From positions 68,321,922 through 68,385,921 of the forward strand of contig OX465282.1 in assembly GCA_949987705.1 (NCBI GenBank): a DNA stretch of 64,000 bases. The letters are read 5' to 3'. The notes below the pieces were generated by a model. That model had not been told where the DNA came from. It ran no database searches and was given only the letters and a program-made list of their open reading frames with translations. The stretch is from Thereva unica. Taxonomy: Eukaryota > Arthropoda > Insecta > Diptera > Therevidae. The position numbers were made by a program, and so were the translations under genes. Below, one piece after another: positions 53,952 through 62,799 of the stretch; position 1 is the stretch's first letter; each line of letters begins with the position of its first letter.

Positions 53952-56302
53952 TAAGGCATGTCGCCTTGGGTAAATACGGGTTCGCTATTTCTGGAGATGT
54001 ATTTGGCGACCATACAGCTGAAAACGCCGCAATCACTCCCATTAGTTTGCTTTGGTGCATCATTTACATTTTCTTTAACGAATGACTTTGTGTCAAACGT
54101 TCCGTTTTGTTTATCCATATATTCTTCTTTTAGATAGTTTTCTAAAGCGTTCAACACTTCCGTATTTGGATTTCCCATAGAATCGTAATACTTGATAGAT
54201 TTATTTCTGAAGTCAATTACTGCCATACACCAATGTACGCCATTAACATGTACTGGGATCAAAATTATGTCATATGCGAAAATATTAACTTTCCGTGTCC
54301 ATCTGCGGATTGTACTGAAGCCTGATTTTAAAAGAATCGGCGCAAAGAAAGTGTTCATTACATATACTTTAGGTAAATCGGTGGATGTATTTTGTTCGCT
54401 TCGCTCCATTAGTAAATTTAAATAAAAATTAATAATATTATCATTGAGCCATTTACCTTCCTTTAGGGTGTTAATGTCCTGTCGGGTTATATTCAGATTG
54501 AATTTACTCACTTGAACTTCGTCCTGTGGTCCGTCATATAATGCTTTATTGATAACTAATTTTTCACTTTCCGTAATAACTTTATCATTTTCTTTACTTA
54601 TATATAATTCTTTATTAATAATTAATTTCTCACTTTCCGTGATCACTTTATCCTTTTCTTTGCTTTGGTCTGCATAATTCGGTTTCCTTTTTATATTTAT
54701 GGGATGTACATTTTTTAATTTCGCCTCTCGGTATTTTGGTAGGTGCTTTAATCTGGCTGCTTTATAGTTTTTGATAAAGCCTGTTGTTCTGATTTCTTCA
54801 TAGTCTTCCCTGTTTTCGTTGCGTTTCTGCAGGTATTTATCTTTAAATTCCTTCAAATTCTTTCGGATCTGATCGAAATCTACCTTATGAAATTGTACTT
54901 CTGCAGGTGTACATTTTATAGTTGAATGGAAACGATTGTTGTAACTATTAACGGCTTGTTGTAGAATCCGTCGTGCTGAATATTTATTTTCGGTTAGAAT
55001 TATTGTTCTAAATATTTCGACTAACGTGCTGTGTAGTCTCTCGATATCGGCTAATCCTGTGTGACTATGCGCTTTAGTGAGATGTAATATGACGTCTTTT
55101 TCCTGTAAAAATTCTTTAATATGGATTCCATAGAATTCGTTTCCTCCAACGATTTTCGCTGGTTTACCCAGTTTTGCGAAATGGTCTTCCAGTTGCTCAA
55201 TAATTGTTAAATGGTTTCTATCGGTCAAGTAATATACCGCTGCAAATTTCGAAAATTTATCAATTACGGTTAGGAAACTGTGTTTCATAATCGTATAAAT
55301 GTCCATGTGCACGATTTGGTTGATGTCAGTAGCCGTTTCTGTGTATTTAAATTTAGGTTTAATCGGGTGTCGATCATATTTGACCTTTTGGCAGACATCA
55401 CATTGACTAATTACGACTGTAATCAATTCTAATAGCTTTGGAAAGTAAATTTTGTTTTTAATAGCATTAAACGTTTCCTGGATTCCGGAATGTAAACTTT
55501 CTTGAACATGGTAGAAGGAGATTTGTTTGACGGCTTCAGTTTCTGTTTCAATGTCTTGGGCATTGAATGAACATCTTAAAAATCTTATGCTGTTGTCGTT
55601 AGAGAACATTTCTCTTATTTTCTGTTGTACCACATTGTACTTACTGTCTTCGAGTTCTGTATAAATCCCAATTCTTCCCTTTTTTATATATCTCCTGAGT
55701 ATATCGGACAAATTATCAAAATCATGTTCTGCTATATATATTTTTCTTTTACCATGAATAGCCTCAAATTCTTTCGTTTTATTATTAGTAAGGATTAGTT
55801 GTGTTTTATATTTGTTAACTATTTCTTCCTTGATCGGAATATAATCGAGTAATTCTTCTTCTGCTGAATGCTTAGTCGCCATAGTTTGTTCATCATCTTC
55901 TATGTTACACAAAATCCCTAAGTCTGAAAAAGTGTTCGTACGATCATCAGTTTCTTTGACTAAAGGTTCCACATTTCCTTTTTCGGATTTAATGCGGCTC
56001 AAAAAATCAGCAACTTTATTTTCACGGCCTTTGAGATAATCTATTTCAAATTGATACTCACCGAGTTTCAGAAGCCACCGTTGATGCCGAGGTGATAAAT
56101 CTCTACCTCGATATTTGGCTTGTAAATACTTAATGGGTTGGTGATCGGTAAAGATTTTAAATTTGTTGCCATACAGATATGGTCTAAAATAATTGACAGA
56201 CCACATGATGGCTAAAAATTCCTTATCCGTCGCGGAATAATTTTGTTCGTGGCAATTTAGGGTACGAGATGCGAAGCAAATAGGGTGTCCATCTTGTGAC
56301 AA
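53906..56302 (-). CDS. pol: Pol C-terminal part: RNase H, integrase and SENP/Ulp1-type SUMO protease
   Basis: The 798-codon frame is uninterrupted; its upstream limit is a frameshift from RT, and its first residue is not a true start. RNase H occupies about 1-100 (DKEFLAI at 26-32, FTDHQP at 51-56). Integrase follows with a His/Cys pair region (H265, H271, C301, C304), the first catalytic Asp at D334 (VHMDIY) and Glu at E421 (DIERLH). The second catalytic Asp is replaced: residues 384-390 read IVGGNEF, with Gly at 387. Residues 547-590 hold a 20-residue motif (DKVITESEKL) twice. Residues 599-798 form a complete SENP/Ulp1 cysteine protease: WLNDNIINFY at 618-627, RRWTRKVN at 666-673, H690 before Trp, D707 in YYDSMG, Q752 and C758 in GSDCGVF. 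Such enzymes remove SUMO from proteins. Confidence 0.93.
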   Translation of the reverse strand: MSQDGHPICFASRTLNCHEQNYSATDKEFLAIMWSVNYFRPYLYGNKFKIFTDHQPIKYLQAKYRGRDLSPRHQRWLLKLGEYQFEIDYLKGRENKVADFLSRIKSEKGNVEPLVKETDDRTNTFSDLGILCNIEDDEQTMATKHSAEEELLDYIPIKEEIVNKYKTQLILTNNKTKEFEAIHGKRKIYIAEHDFDNLSDILRRYIKKGRIGIYTELEDSKYNVVQQKIREMFSNDNSIRFLRCSFNAQDIETETEAVKQISFYHVQESLHSGIQETFNAIKNKIYFPKLLELITVVISQCDVCQKVKYDRHPIKPKFKYTETATDINQIVHMDIYTIMKHSFLTVIDKFSKFAAVYYLTDRNHLTIIEQLEDHFAKLGKPAKIVGGNEFYGIHIKEFLQEKDVILHLTKAHSHTGLADIERLHSTLVEIFRTIILTENKYSARRILQQAVNSYNNRFHSTIKCTPAEVQFHKVDFDQIRKNLKEFKDKYLQKRNENREDYEEIRTTGFIKNYKAARLKHLPKYREAKLKNVHPINIKRKPNYADQSKEKDKVITESEKLIINKELYISKENDKVITESEKLVINKALYDGPQDEVQVSKFNLNITRQDINTLKEGKWLNDNIINFYLNLLMERSEQNTSTDLPKVYVMNTFFAPILLKSGFSTIRRWTRKVNIFAYDIILIPVHVNGVHWCMAVIDFRNKSIKYYDSMGNPNTEVLNALENYLKEEYMDKQNGTFDTKSFVKENVNDAPKQTNGSDCGVFSCMVAKYISRNSEPVFTQGDMPYCEKMILDIVQAKLT
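53909..54508 (-). other. SENP/Ulp1 (C48) protease domain within Pol
   Basis: This marks the domain at residues 599-798 of the preceding frame. It starts at NLNITRQDINTL, a SENP-type N-terminal motif, and ends at the natural Pol stop. All four catalytic positions expected for the family (His, Asp, Gln, Cys) are present in the right order and spacing, and the Trp after the His that lines the SUMO Gly-Gly channel is retained. The domain resembles the animal SENP1/Ulp1 catalytic domain across its full length rather than the shorter viral or transposon Ulp1-like domains. The capture from a host gene is an inference from this similarity. Confidence 0.92.
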
Positions 56303-56369
56303 GACGGAGCCTATTGCGAAGTTTGAGGCATCTGTTGTTAATTGGAATTGCCGGGTAAAATCTGGGAAT

Positions 56370-57830
56370 CTAAGTTATGGGATGGGATGTAATTAGACTT
56401 TTGAGTTTTTCAAATGCATTTATGAAATTTGGATCATTTGTGTTTATTCTACTGTCTTTTTTCAGATATTTGGTAATAGGCTGAGCAACTTTAGCGTAAT
56501 CTTTCACGAATTTTCGGTAAAAACCAGTAAGACCTAAGAAACTCTTGATTTCTTTTACAGTTCTTGGTATTTCCAGATTCTTTATCACACTAATTTTCTC
56601 AGGGCTCGGCTTTATTCCGTCCTTAGTTATTACATGTCCTAAAAATGGGGTTTCTTTTTCTAAAAATCTACATTTGTCTATCTGAATTTTTAATTTGTGC
56701 TGACCTAAGGTTTTAAAGATTTCCGAAATAGCTTTGACGTGTTCCTGAAGGGATGTACTAAATATTAGGACGTCGTCAAGGTATACAACGCAGGTTTTAT
56801 TTATGAAATCCCTTAAGACATCATTCATAAGCCTTTGGAACGTCGCTGGGGCGTTCTTCAGGCCAAATGGCATCCTATTGTATTCATAAAGTCCGTGTGG
56901 GGTAATGAATGCCGTCTTCTTCCTGTCCTCCTCTCTTATTAGGATTTGGTGATAACCTTTCGCCAAATCGATTGTTGAGAAATACTGGGCTCGGCCTAGT
57001 TTATCTAGGATGGCATCAATGTTGGGCAGTGGGAACTTATCGTCCACTGTTACCTCATTTAATTTTCGGTAGTCAATGACTATCCGAAATTTTTTCTCAC
57101 CAGAATTATCGCTCTTTTTCGGCACTACAATTAATGGGCTGGAATACTTGGAGTTACTTTTGCGTATTATTCCTTGTTGTTCCATATCCGCAATCTGTCG
57201 CCTAACTTCTTGCTCATGTTTGGGCGGGTACCTGTAAAGTTTTGCGTTTATTTGGTTTTCCGTGGTCGTGATGATTTCATGTTGAATGCTTGGAGTGCTA
57301 GTCAACTTATCACCTTCTTTAAAAAATAAATATTCGAACTTTTTAACTAATTCGACAACTGCCTGGTATTCTTCAGGGTTTAAATGATTGAGTTGGAGAC
57401 GTTTTAAATAATCATTTTCTACAGGTTCCAGTGAACACACCTGGTCCATCGGATGAGATTTATTTAAAAATGGTAATACTTGGCCGTTGAGAGAGATGTG
57501 TTGGTACTTAATATTAACATCGGTTTTTAGTTTGTTTAATAGATCCATACCGATAAGGAATTGATAACTTCGTTTAACTAGGTTTCTAACCTTCCAACGA
57601 ATAATAGCTCCTGGTGGAAGCTTAAACTCTTCTGGGGGTGGTGTATGGACTTCGTAATTTATACGGGCTTTTCCCGTAACCGTGGTGAACTTTAATGGAT
57701 TTATTTTTATTTTAAAGAAATTAGGTAATTTAGCATCAATAATGCTAAACGAAGATCCTGTATCGATTAGGGCAGTATATTTTACGCCATTGATGGTGAT
57801 GTGGATTTGTGGTAATTCGTCCGAGGCTAG
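56370..57830 (-). CDS. pol: Pol N-terminal part: aspartic protease and reverse transcriptase
   Basis: The frame is open from about 57830 to 56370 without an obvious initiation codon at its start; it overlaps the gag stop and is probably reached by a minus-one frameshift at a T-rich stretch near 57835. The protease motif ALIDTGSSFSII is encoded near 57775-57740. RT follows with the LYRYPPKHEQEV block, VVPKKSDNSGEKKFR, DLAKGYHQI, MPFGLKNAP and the catalytic YLDD (residues 256-259 counting from the Met at 57548), then FLGH and FLGLTGFYRKF. The frame ends at 56370; RNase H text continues just downstream in another frame, so a one-base shift near 56365-56370 separates RT from RNase H in this copy. 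Confidence 0.9.
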   Translation of the reverse strand, partial: LASDELPQIHITINGVKYTALIDTGSSFSIIDAKLPNFFKIKINPLKFTTVTGKARINYEVHTPPPEEFKLPPGAIIRWKVRNLVKRSYQFLIGMDLLNKLKTDVNIKYQHISLNGQVLPFLNKSHPMDQVCSLEPVENDYLKRLQLNHLNPEEYQAVVELVKKFEYLFFKEGDKLTSTPSIQHEIITTTENQINAKLYRYPPKHEQEVRRQIADMEQQGIIRKSNSKYSSPLIVVPKKSDNSGEKKFRIVIDYRKLNEVTVDDKFPLPNIDAILDKLGRAQYFSTIDLAKGYHQILIREEDRKKTAFITPHGLYEYNRMPFGLKNAPATFQRLMNDVLRDFINKTCVVYLDDVLIFSTSLQEHVKAISEIFKTLGQHKLKIQIDKCRFLEKETPFLGHVITKDGIKPSPEKISVIKNLEIPRTVKEIKSFLGLTGFYRKFVKDYAKVAQPITKYLKKDSRINTNDPNFINAFEKLKSLITSHPIT

Positions 57831-59084
57831 TTTAGAAAAAACTTTTCTGCTTCTTCTGACATTCCAACCTGGTTTAATTCAGCATCACCGGTTACCCTTT
57901 CGTATCTACTTTCGTTCGGAATATGTTTTGAGTTCTGAGAAAATTGACTTCGATTAGTTCTGAGGGGTTGAACATTGTCCACTTCCATAGGTGTGGTCGG
58001 ATCTCGCCGCGAGAATGAATGACCTCTATAGTTACCTTGTGTAAAATTGGGTTTGAACTGCCCGGAGTTATAATTGTTGGGACTATATTGATTTTTTGAA
58101 TAATAAAAACGTCGTTGGTCTGTATTAACATTTTGTGAGCGGTGGTTTCCCGAGTTTTGTCTATAATTGTTGTGGTAAGTCTGTCTAGTCTGTTGTTTAA
58201 ATTGTCCTGAATTTTGTCTGTTATTATAATTTGGACTTTCATTTCTCTTTTTAAAATTTTCGAGAACTCTACTTGAAGTTAAAAACTTTGATTTTTTAAA
58301 CTCATCCCTAATGCACGCATCTTCAAAACGCCTTTCACGCATTACCTTGATGATTTCTAAAATATTAGTCATTTGATATATTTTATCTAAAAGCACTCCT
58401 TGAGACATTTCTTTTGCTGTATTTGCAAGGAGTGAATCAACATTACTTAAATCTATGCACGTATTATTTTTATAATATATTATAAGCTCATCTGTTTTAA
58501 ATTTAATTTTTTTGTAATTCTATAGCTAACTCACTTACTGTTTTTACTTTTAATCCGCTAATTCTCCGATAGATTTCCGCCGGTTCGACGTCGGGTTTAT
58601 AACGCAGCTTCAATGTTGCTTTTATCATCTCCCAGTTGTCTGGTTCCCTAATGTTTATTACTGCGTCCTTGGCTTCGCCTTGAATCTTCTCGAGAAAAAT
58701 CATCCTGGTTGTATCCTTTCGTAGTTGTGGGTCCACAATTGCGTTGAGGAAAAATTCCATGCTCGTGATGAAGGAATTTATTGAAACATCACCTCGTCCC
58801 GTAAATGTACTCATGTGCCTGAGTTCCTTTAACACCCTCTGCCTAGGATCTGCTACATTTCTTACATTGAGTTCCTGTATGGCAGCTGCTAGTCTTCCGA
58901 TTGGTTCTTGATTTTGATTTTGATTTGCAACTAATTGTTGCACCGCCACAGCTAATTGGGCAATTTCCTCCTCACGTTCCCTTAGTTTCCTTTGAAGTTC
59001 ACTAATTTGGTCCTCCATTTCGTGGCTCAATATGTTTCTGCTAGAGTTGAACAGCGATTCCCTCCTTCGCCTTCTTTCGGACAT
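57827..59084 (-). pseudogene. gag: Gag polyprotein with one frameshift
   Basis: The start is the first ATG after the leader, at 59084 (MSERRRRRESL). Residues about 24-55 form a coiled coil (ISELQRKLREREEEIAQLAV), and the capsid-like region follows (FLNAIVDPQLRKDTTRMIFL, then LKLRYKPD). The frame stops at 58503, just after a run of seven A near 58514, but the text continues in the next frame through MSQGVLLDKI (58408) into a Gln/Asn/Arg-rich tail and ends at 57827. The loss is therefore a one-base indel in the A run, real or a sequencing error. No CCHC zinc knuckle is visible; the basic Asn/Gln-rich tail may bind RNA instead, as in other errantiviruses. Confidence 0.85.
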
Positions 59085-59358
59085 GCACCACTTTACACTT
59101 TTATATTAACGTTTTTAATTTGTATTGTTTTAGCACAAGATCAGGAGCAACCTCACTACCTGGTTTAAGTGACGTTTTTAGGCCTTGTTGTCACTCTTGT
59201 TTAGCACTCGCACTTATTTATTTTAACCTTTTTTTTATAACGCGGCAATTTAGGCTTTACTTCTTCGCGAATTTACGTAATTCCAACGCGTATTTCGGTT
59301 TATTCTTCACGAACGTTGCCGAAAAAAAATTAAAAACTTAAGTTTTCGCGAGTTTTTC
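59085..59358 (-). other. Untranslated leader between primer site and gag
   Basis: About 270 bases between the primer site and the gag start, with no long frame. It presumably contains the packaging signal and the splice donor for env, neither of which I can identify with confidence. Confidence 0.5.
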
Positions 59359-59360
59359 GT

Positions 59361-59375
59361 TAACCGACTGCGCCA
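59361..59375 (-). promoter_or_regulatory. Primer binding site, tRNA-Ser type
   Basis: Directly after the 5' LTR, the minus strand reads TGGCGCAGTCGGTTA. The first 13 bases complement the 3' end of insect tRNA-Ser including CCA, the primer used by the 17.6/297/ZAM branch of errantiviruses; gypsy itself uses tRNA-Lys. The first T overlaps the last base of the LTR. Confidence 0.85.
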
Positions 59376-59720
59376 GTTACGTGGTTGAGCGGGGTGGACC
59401 GAAAAAAAAATAAAATGCTAGCAAATCACTACAAGCAAAAACAAAAACAACACAATACTTTAAGTTTAAACAAAATTTTATTAATCAGAAAAATAATTAA
59501 TTATTTAATTGCGGGTTTTAAAAATGAACATTCCCGTGAGGCGTCGCGATTAGAACTTAGAGGCAGGGACAAGTCATGTACACTCGTTAGTTATCTTTTT
59601 ATGCCGAATCAGCGTCTGGCTTTTCAGAACTGGAAATGAATTTTCTCACGCCTTGCCAGGCGGAGTCATATTTCTTATATGTAGGAATTTTGGAGTCCGG
59701 TTCCGATTTATACATTTTGG
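59375..59720 (-). repeat. 5' LTR, lacking its outermost bases
   Basis: It matches 52053-52398 with a single visible difference. Where the 3' LTR has a further 27 bp up to its AGTTA edge, this one runs straight into unrelated sequence at 59721 (TGCTTTATAGC). The true U3 edge is missing, so the insertion was imperfect or the end was deleted later. Confidence 0.9.
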
Positions 59721-60017
59721 TGCTTTATAGCATCGGCTTGGGAAATATGTAGCAGCCTTGCCTCTTCTCAGTTTAGCTTACCCTAGGCCAGATAGTACGA
59801 TTTTTGAATGGTGTAGCAAAAAAGTCAAGGTAGCTGGAGTCTTGGAGTGTTCCACGCATTTTTGAAGAAACTTTTGAAGATGTTAAAAATTTTCAGAAAA
59901 AGGAACCTTAACGACCTACTTTATCAATTAGAGTGAGTTCGGGAGTTCTTTTCAAATTTTTTTACCCCCTTTATTTCTATTTTTCCCAACATACACTAAT
60001 TTTTATCAATTTGCGGC

Positions 60018-60372
60018 AATTGGGTGCTCATTCTAAGAATGAACCTGTGGTGCACAATATCAATCAAACTGCGGACCAGGCTATTATCTCTTTTACAGCT
60101 TCTTCCGATACCTTCTGCTTTCGTTGCGTTGACTACCTCGAAGTAATCACTGCTCTGAAATCAATCAAATCCAATGCGACTGGTAGCGATTACATTTCGC
60201 CTATATTCCTAAAAATGTTTCTACCTCGTATATTGCCTACTTTAACGCACATTCTTAACTCCTGCTTCACTGTATAGAAGTTTCCTTCGACTTGGAAGCA
60301 TGCCTTAATCATACCCATTTCCAAGTGCCCTTCTACTACCAATCCCTCTGATTTTCGGCCTATCTTTATCAG
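60018..60372 (+). pseudogene. CR1-like element, family E host copy, left part
   Basis: The frame shows LGAHSKNEP, FCFRCVDYLEVITALKSIKS, ATGSDYISPIFLKMFLP and a broken SDFRPI end. It aligns with residues about 34-159 of the E copy at 60498-62258. It resumes at 62596 after the insertion of that copy. An in-frame stop after NSCFTV and further changes mark it as dead. Sequence from 59721 to 60017 may be its upstream part but cannot be read. Confidence 0.8.
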
Positions 60373-60497
60373 CTAAATCTAAACCTTGGTTCACTGCGGA
60401 AATTAAATCGCTTATTATTGAAAGGGAGTTCGTCTATCGTTGGTCCATAAAAGTAAAAACTGAAACAGCAAAAAGATCTTTTAAACGCCTTCGTAAT

Positions 60498-62258
60498 TTG
60501 ATTGTAGCAAAAATTAAAGAAGCCAAACGCGATTTTTACTCCCGAAAGCTTGACCCATCCCAATCCGTGAAAACTGTATGGAAAAATCTGCGCATTTTGG
60601 GTGTCCACTCTAAAAATGAAGCTGCTGCTAGCAACCTAAGTCCCGAGAGTCTTAATCAATACTTTATATCCAACCAAGCAGCTGAGCAGGTTACAACCTC
60701 TTTTATAGATTCATCTGATGGCTTCAGCTTTCGTTGCGTTGATTCTCTTGAAGTTATCTCTGCTTTAAATTCAATCAAATCTACAGCCACTGGTAGTGAC
60801 AAAATTTCACCACGATTTCTAAAAATGATAATTCCATGTTTGCTGCCTACTCTAACACACATTTTTAACTCGTGCCTTACGGTATCGAAATTTCCCACTT
60901 TGTGGAAGCATGCATTGATTACTCCCATACCCAAGTGCCCCTCTCCTGCTATTCCATCTGATTTTCGGCCTATTAGTATTCTTCCCTTCCTAGCAAAGGT
61001 CTTTGAAAAACTGATTGCAACTCAAATACTTGAGTACTGTGAACGACTCCAAGTTATAAATGTATGGCAATCTGGCTTCCGCAAACATCACAGCTGCGAA
61101 ACTGCACTTCTTAAAGTCACAAATGATATTCGCAACTCTCTTGATGAACATCACATTTGTTGTATGTTGCTACTTGATTTTTCGAAAGCTTTCGATAGCG
61201 TCAATCACTCTTTGCTCTTGCAAAAACTCTCCTCGCAAGTATCTTTTTCTTCAACTGCTCTTAAACTTCTGCATAGCTTTTTAACAAACCGTTCACAAAA
61301 AGTTAAACTCGGCGACTCTAGTTCCTCCAATTCTTTACTTAACTCTGGAGTTCCTCAAGGTTCTATTCTTGGCCCACTTTTGTTCAGCGTTTTTATTAAT
61401 GATCTTCCTCTAGTAATAAAGCATTCTAAGATTCATATGTATGCAGATGATGTGCAGCTTTATTTCTCTTCGCCAAAAGATCAAATCCACAATTGTGTGG
61501 AGAAGATCTCGGCAGATTTGCACAATGTCTCAAGCTGGTCAGCACTGAACTTGCTACAGCTAAACCCATCGAAGTCGCATTGTATTTTCTTCTCACACTC
61601 TTCCATCTCTCAAACTGACCTTCCAGTAATTTTCTTAAATGAAGTTCCTCTCGTTCGCGTTTGTAAAGTAAGAAATCTAGGGATTGTTCTGAATAGTAGT
61701 ATGACCTGCTGCGACCACGTCAATTTCGTTATTGGAAAAACATATGGACTCCTGTCCAAACTCAGATATCACTGTGGGTTGCTTAAAAGGGCTGTCCGTT
61801 TGAATTTAGTGAAAGCCTTACTTCTACCTCTTCTAATGCATGGCCTTTCTATTTTCCCCTCTCTCGATTGTTCCTGTGCTAGAAAGCTCGAAGTAGCCTT
61901 TAACGATTGCGTTCGTTTTGTTTATAAGTTACGCCGCTTTGACCATATTTCACCCTACTTGAATTCGGTTTTGGGCTGCTCCCTTAATGATTATCGCAAA
62001 TTTAGGCTTTTGCGTCTACTCCACGATATTCTGCACCAGCGCAAGCCCGCATACCTTAATGAGTTCGTTCAGTTCTCACAATCCCTTAGAAATAATAATT
62101 TAATTATTCCGCGTTTCCGCACGTTAATTGGACAGCGTTCTTTCTTTGTCTTCGCGGCTGTTTTATGGAACTCACTCCCAGTCCATTTGCAACGTATTGA
62201 TTCTGTGAACATCTTCAGGAAGCGTCTCTTCGAATTCATTTCTAATAGAATTGATTAA
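60498..62258 (+). CDS. Reverse transcriptase region of CR1-like element, family E (open)
   Basis: The frame is open for 586 codons and also open upstream to about 60376 (KPWFTAEIKSLIIEREFVYR), so the first residue listed is not a real start. It shows ATGSDKISPRFLKMIIP (97-113), DFRPISILPFLAKVFEKLIA (155-174), the palm LLDFSKAFDSVNH (225-237), GVPQGSILGP (284-293), YADD (315-318), LQLNPSKSHCIFF and the C-terminal SFFVFAAVLWNSLP. Every catalytic residue is present. This is the best-preserved non-LTR RT in the window. Only the 5' truncation makes it non-autonomous. Family C is a near relative. Confidence 0.9.
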   Translation: MIVAKIKEAKRDFYSRKLDPSQSVKTVWKNLRILGVHSKNEAAASNLSPESLNQYFISNQAAEQVTTSFIDSSDGFSFRCVDSLEVISALNSIKSTATGSDKISPRFLKMIIPCLLPTLTHIFNSCLTVSKFPTLWKHALITPIPKCPSPAIPSDFRPISILPFLAKVFEKLIATQILEYCERLQVINVWQSGFRKHHSCETALLKVTNDIRNSLDEHHICCMLLLDFSKAFDSVNHSLLLQKLSSQVSFSSTALKLLHSFLTNRSQKVKLGDSSSSNSLLNSGVPQGSILGPLLFSVFINDLPLVIKHSKIHMYADDVQLYFSSPKDQIHNCVEKISADLHNVSSWSALNLLQLNPSKSHCIFFSHSSISQTDLPVIFLNEVPLVRVCKVRNLGIVLNSSMTCCDHVNFVIGKTYGLLSKLRYHCGLLKRAVRLNLVKALLLPLLMHGLSIFPSLDCSCARKLEVAFNDCVRFVYKLRRFDHISPYLNSVLGCSLNDYRKFRLLRLLHDILHQRKPAYLNEFVQFSQSLRNNNLIIPRFRTLIGQRSFFVFAAVLWNSLPVHLQRIDSVNIFRKRLFEFISNRID

Positions 62259-62562
62259 AGCATGAATATATAACTTTCTTCTTTCTTTCTATTATATAGC
62301 TTACTTCTTTTTTATATATAACTTTCTTTTTTTATATTTTGTATTTTACTATTTTATTTTATTTATTCTTTTTTTTTTCTTTCTCTCTGTTTTTGTTTTT
62401 TTGTTTCTATCTCCTATGTTTTATTCTTTTTTAGTTTTTCTCACTTATATTTTACTTTTATACTCTTCAATTTTTCCATATAATTTTGTTTTGTATAATT
62501 TTTGTTGCCTTTAATGAATGTACTATAATAAGATCCTATCTTTGTACATACTTTTGAAAATA

Positions 62563-62595
<33 letters not shown>
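62259..62595 (+). repeat. 3' UTR and (AAT)n tail of the family E copy
   Basis: T-rich 3' UTR of about 300 bp with TTTCTTTCTT and TTTTATTT words, ending in twelve or so AAT units. CR1-like elements commonly end in such short repeats rather than poly(A). Confidence 0.75.
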
Positions 62596-62596
<1 letters not shown>

Positions 62597-62795
62597 TCAG
62601 TACTCTTCCAAAAGTCCTTGAAAAGCTGATAGCCACTCAAATAATAGCGCGCTGTGAGTGTCTCAATCTTATAAATACATGGCAATTCACTTTCGAAAAC
62701 ATTACAGCTGCGTAACTGCGCTTCTTAAAGTCACTACAGATATAGGCAACTCCCTTGACAAACATGATATCTGCTGTGTATTGTTGCTTGACAAA
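62596..62795 (+). pseudogene. CR1-like element, family E host copy, right part
   Basis: The frame continues from the left part with LPKVLEKLIATQIIARCECL and LINTWQFTFE, then frameshifts and stops through NITAA and ISAVYCCL. The text corresponds to residues about 161-225 of the inserted copy. It fades out before the palm motif. Confidence 0.75.
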
Positions 62796-62799
62796 TACT

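Larger units (their letters stand above)
52053..59720 (-). mobile_element. Env-bearing Ty3/Gypsy (errantivirus-type) LTR element with a SUMO-protease domain
   Basis: Minus-strand order: 5' LTR (59720-59375), tRNA-Ser primer site, gag (59084-57827), protease-RT (57830-56370), RNase H-integrase-Ulp1 domain (56302-53906), env (53951-52386), polypurine tract, 3' LTR (52425-52053). The 5'-AGTTA...TAACT-3' LTR edges, the primer site and the separate env frame place it in the insect errantivirus group. The LTRs differ at one visible position in 346 bp, so insertion was recent. The additional protease domain at the end of Pol is not part of the usual plan for this group. Confidence 0.93.
60373..62595 (+). 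mobile_element. CR1-like element, family E, inserted copy
   Basis: The unit comprises the Pol frame and its 3' UTR and ends in an (AAT)n tail at 62560-62595. ATCAG flanks it (60368-60372 and 62596-62600). The family E text on the left stops at DFRPI and continues on the right at ISTLPKVLEKL, so the element landed in a relative. It is 5'-truncated: the endonuclease and ORF1 are absent. Confidence 0.8.
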
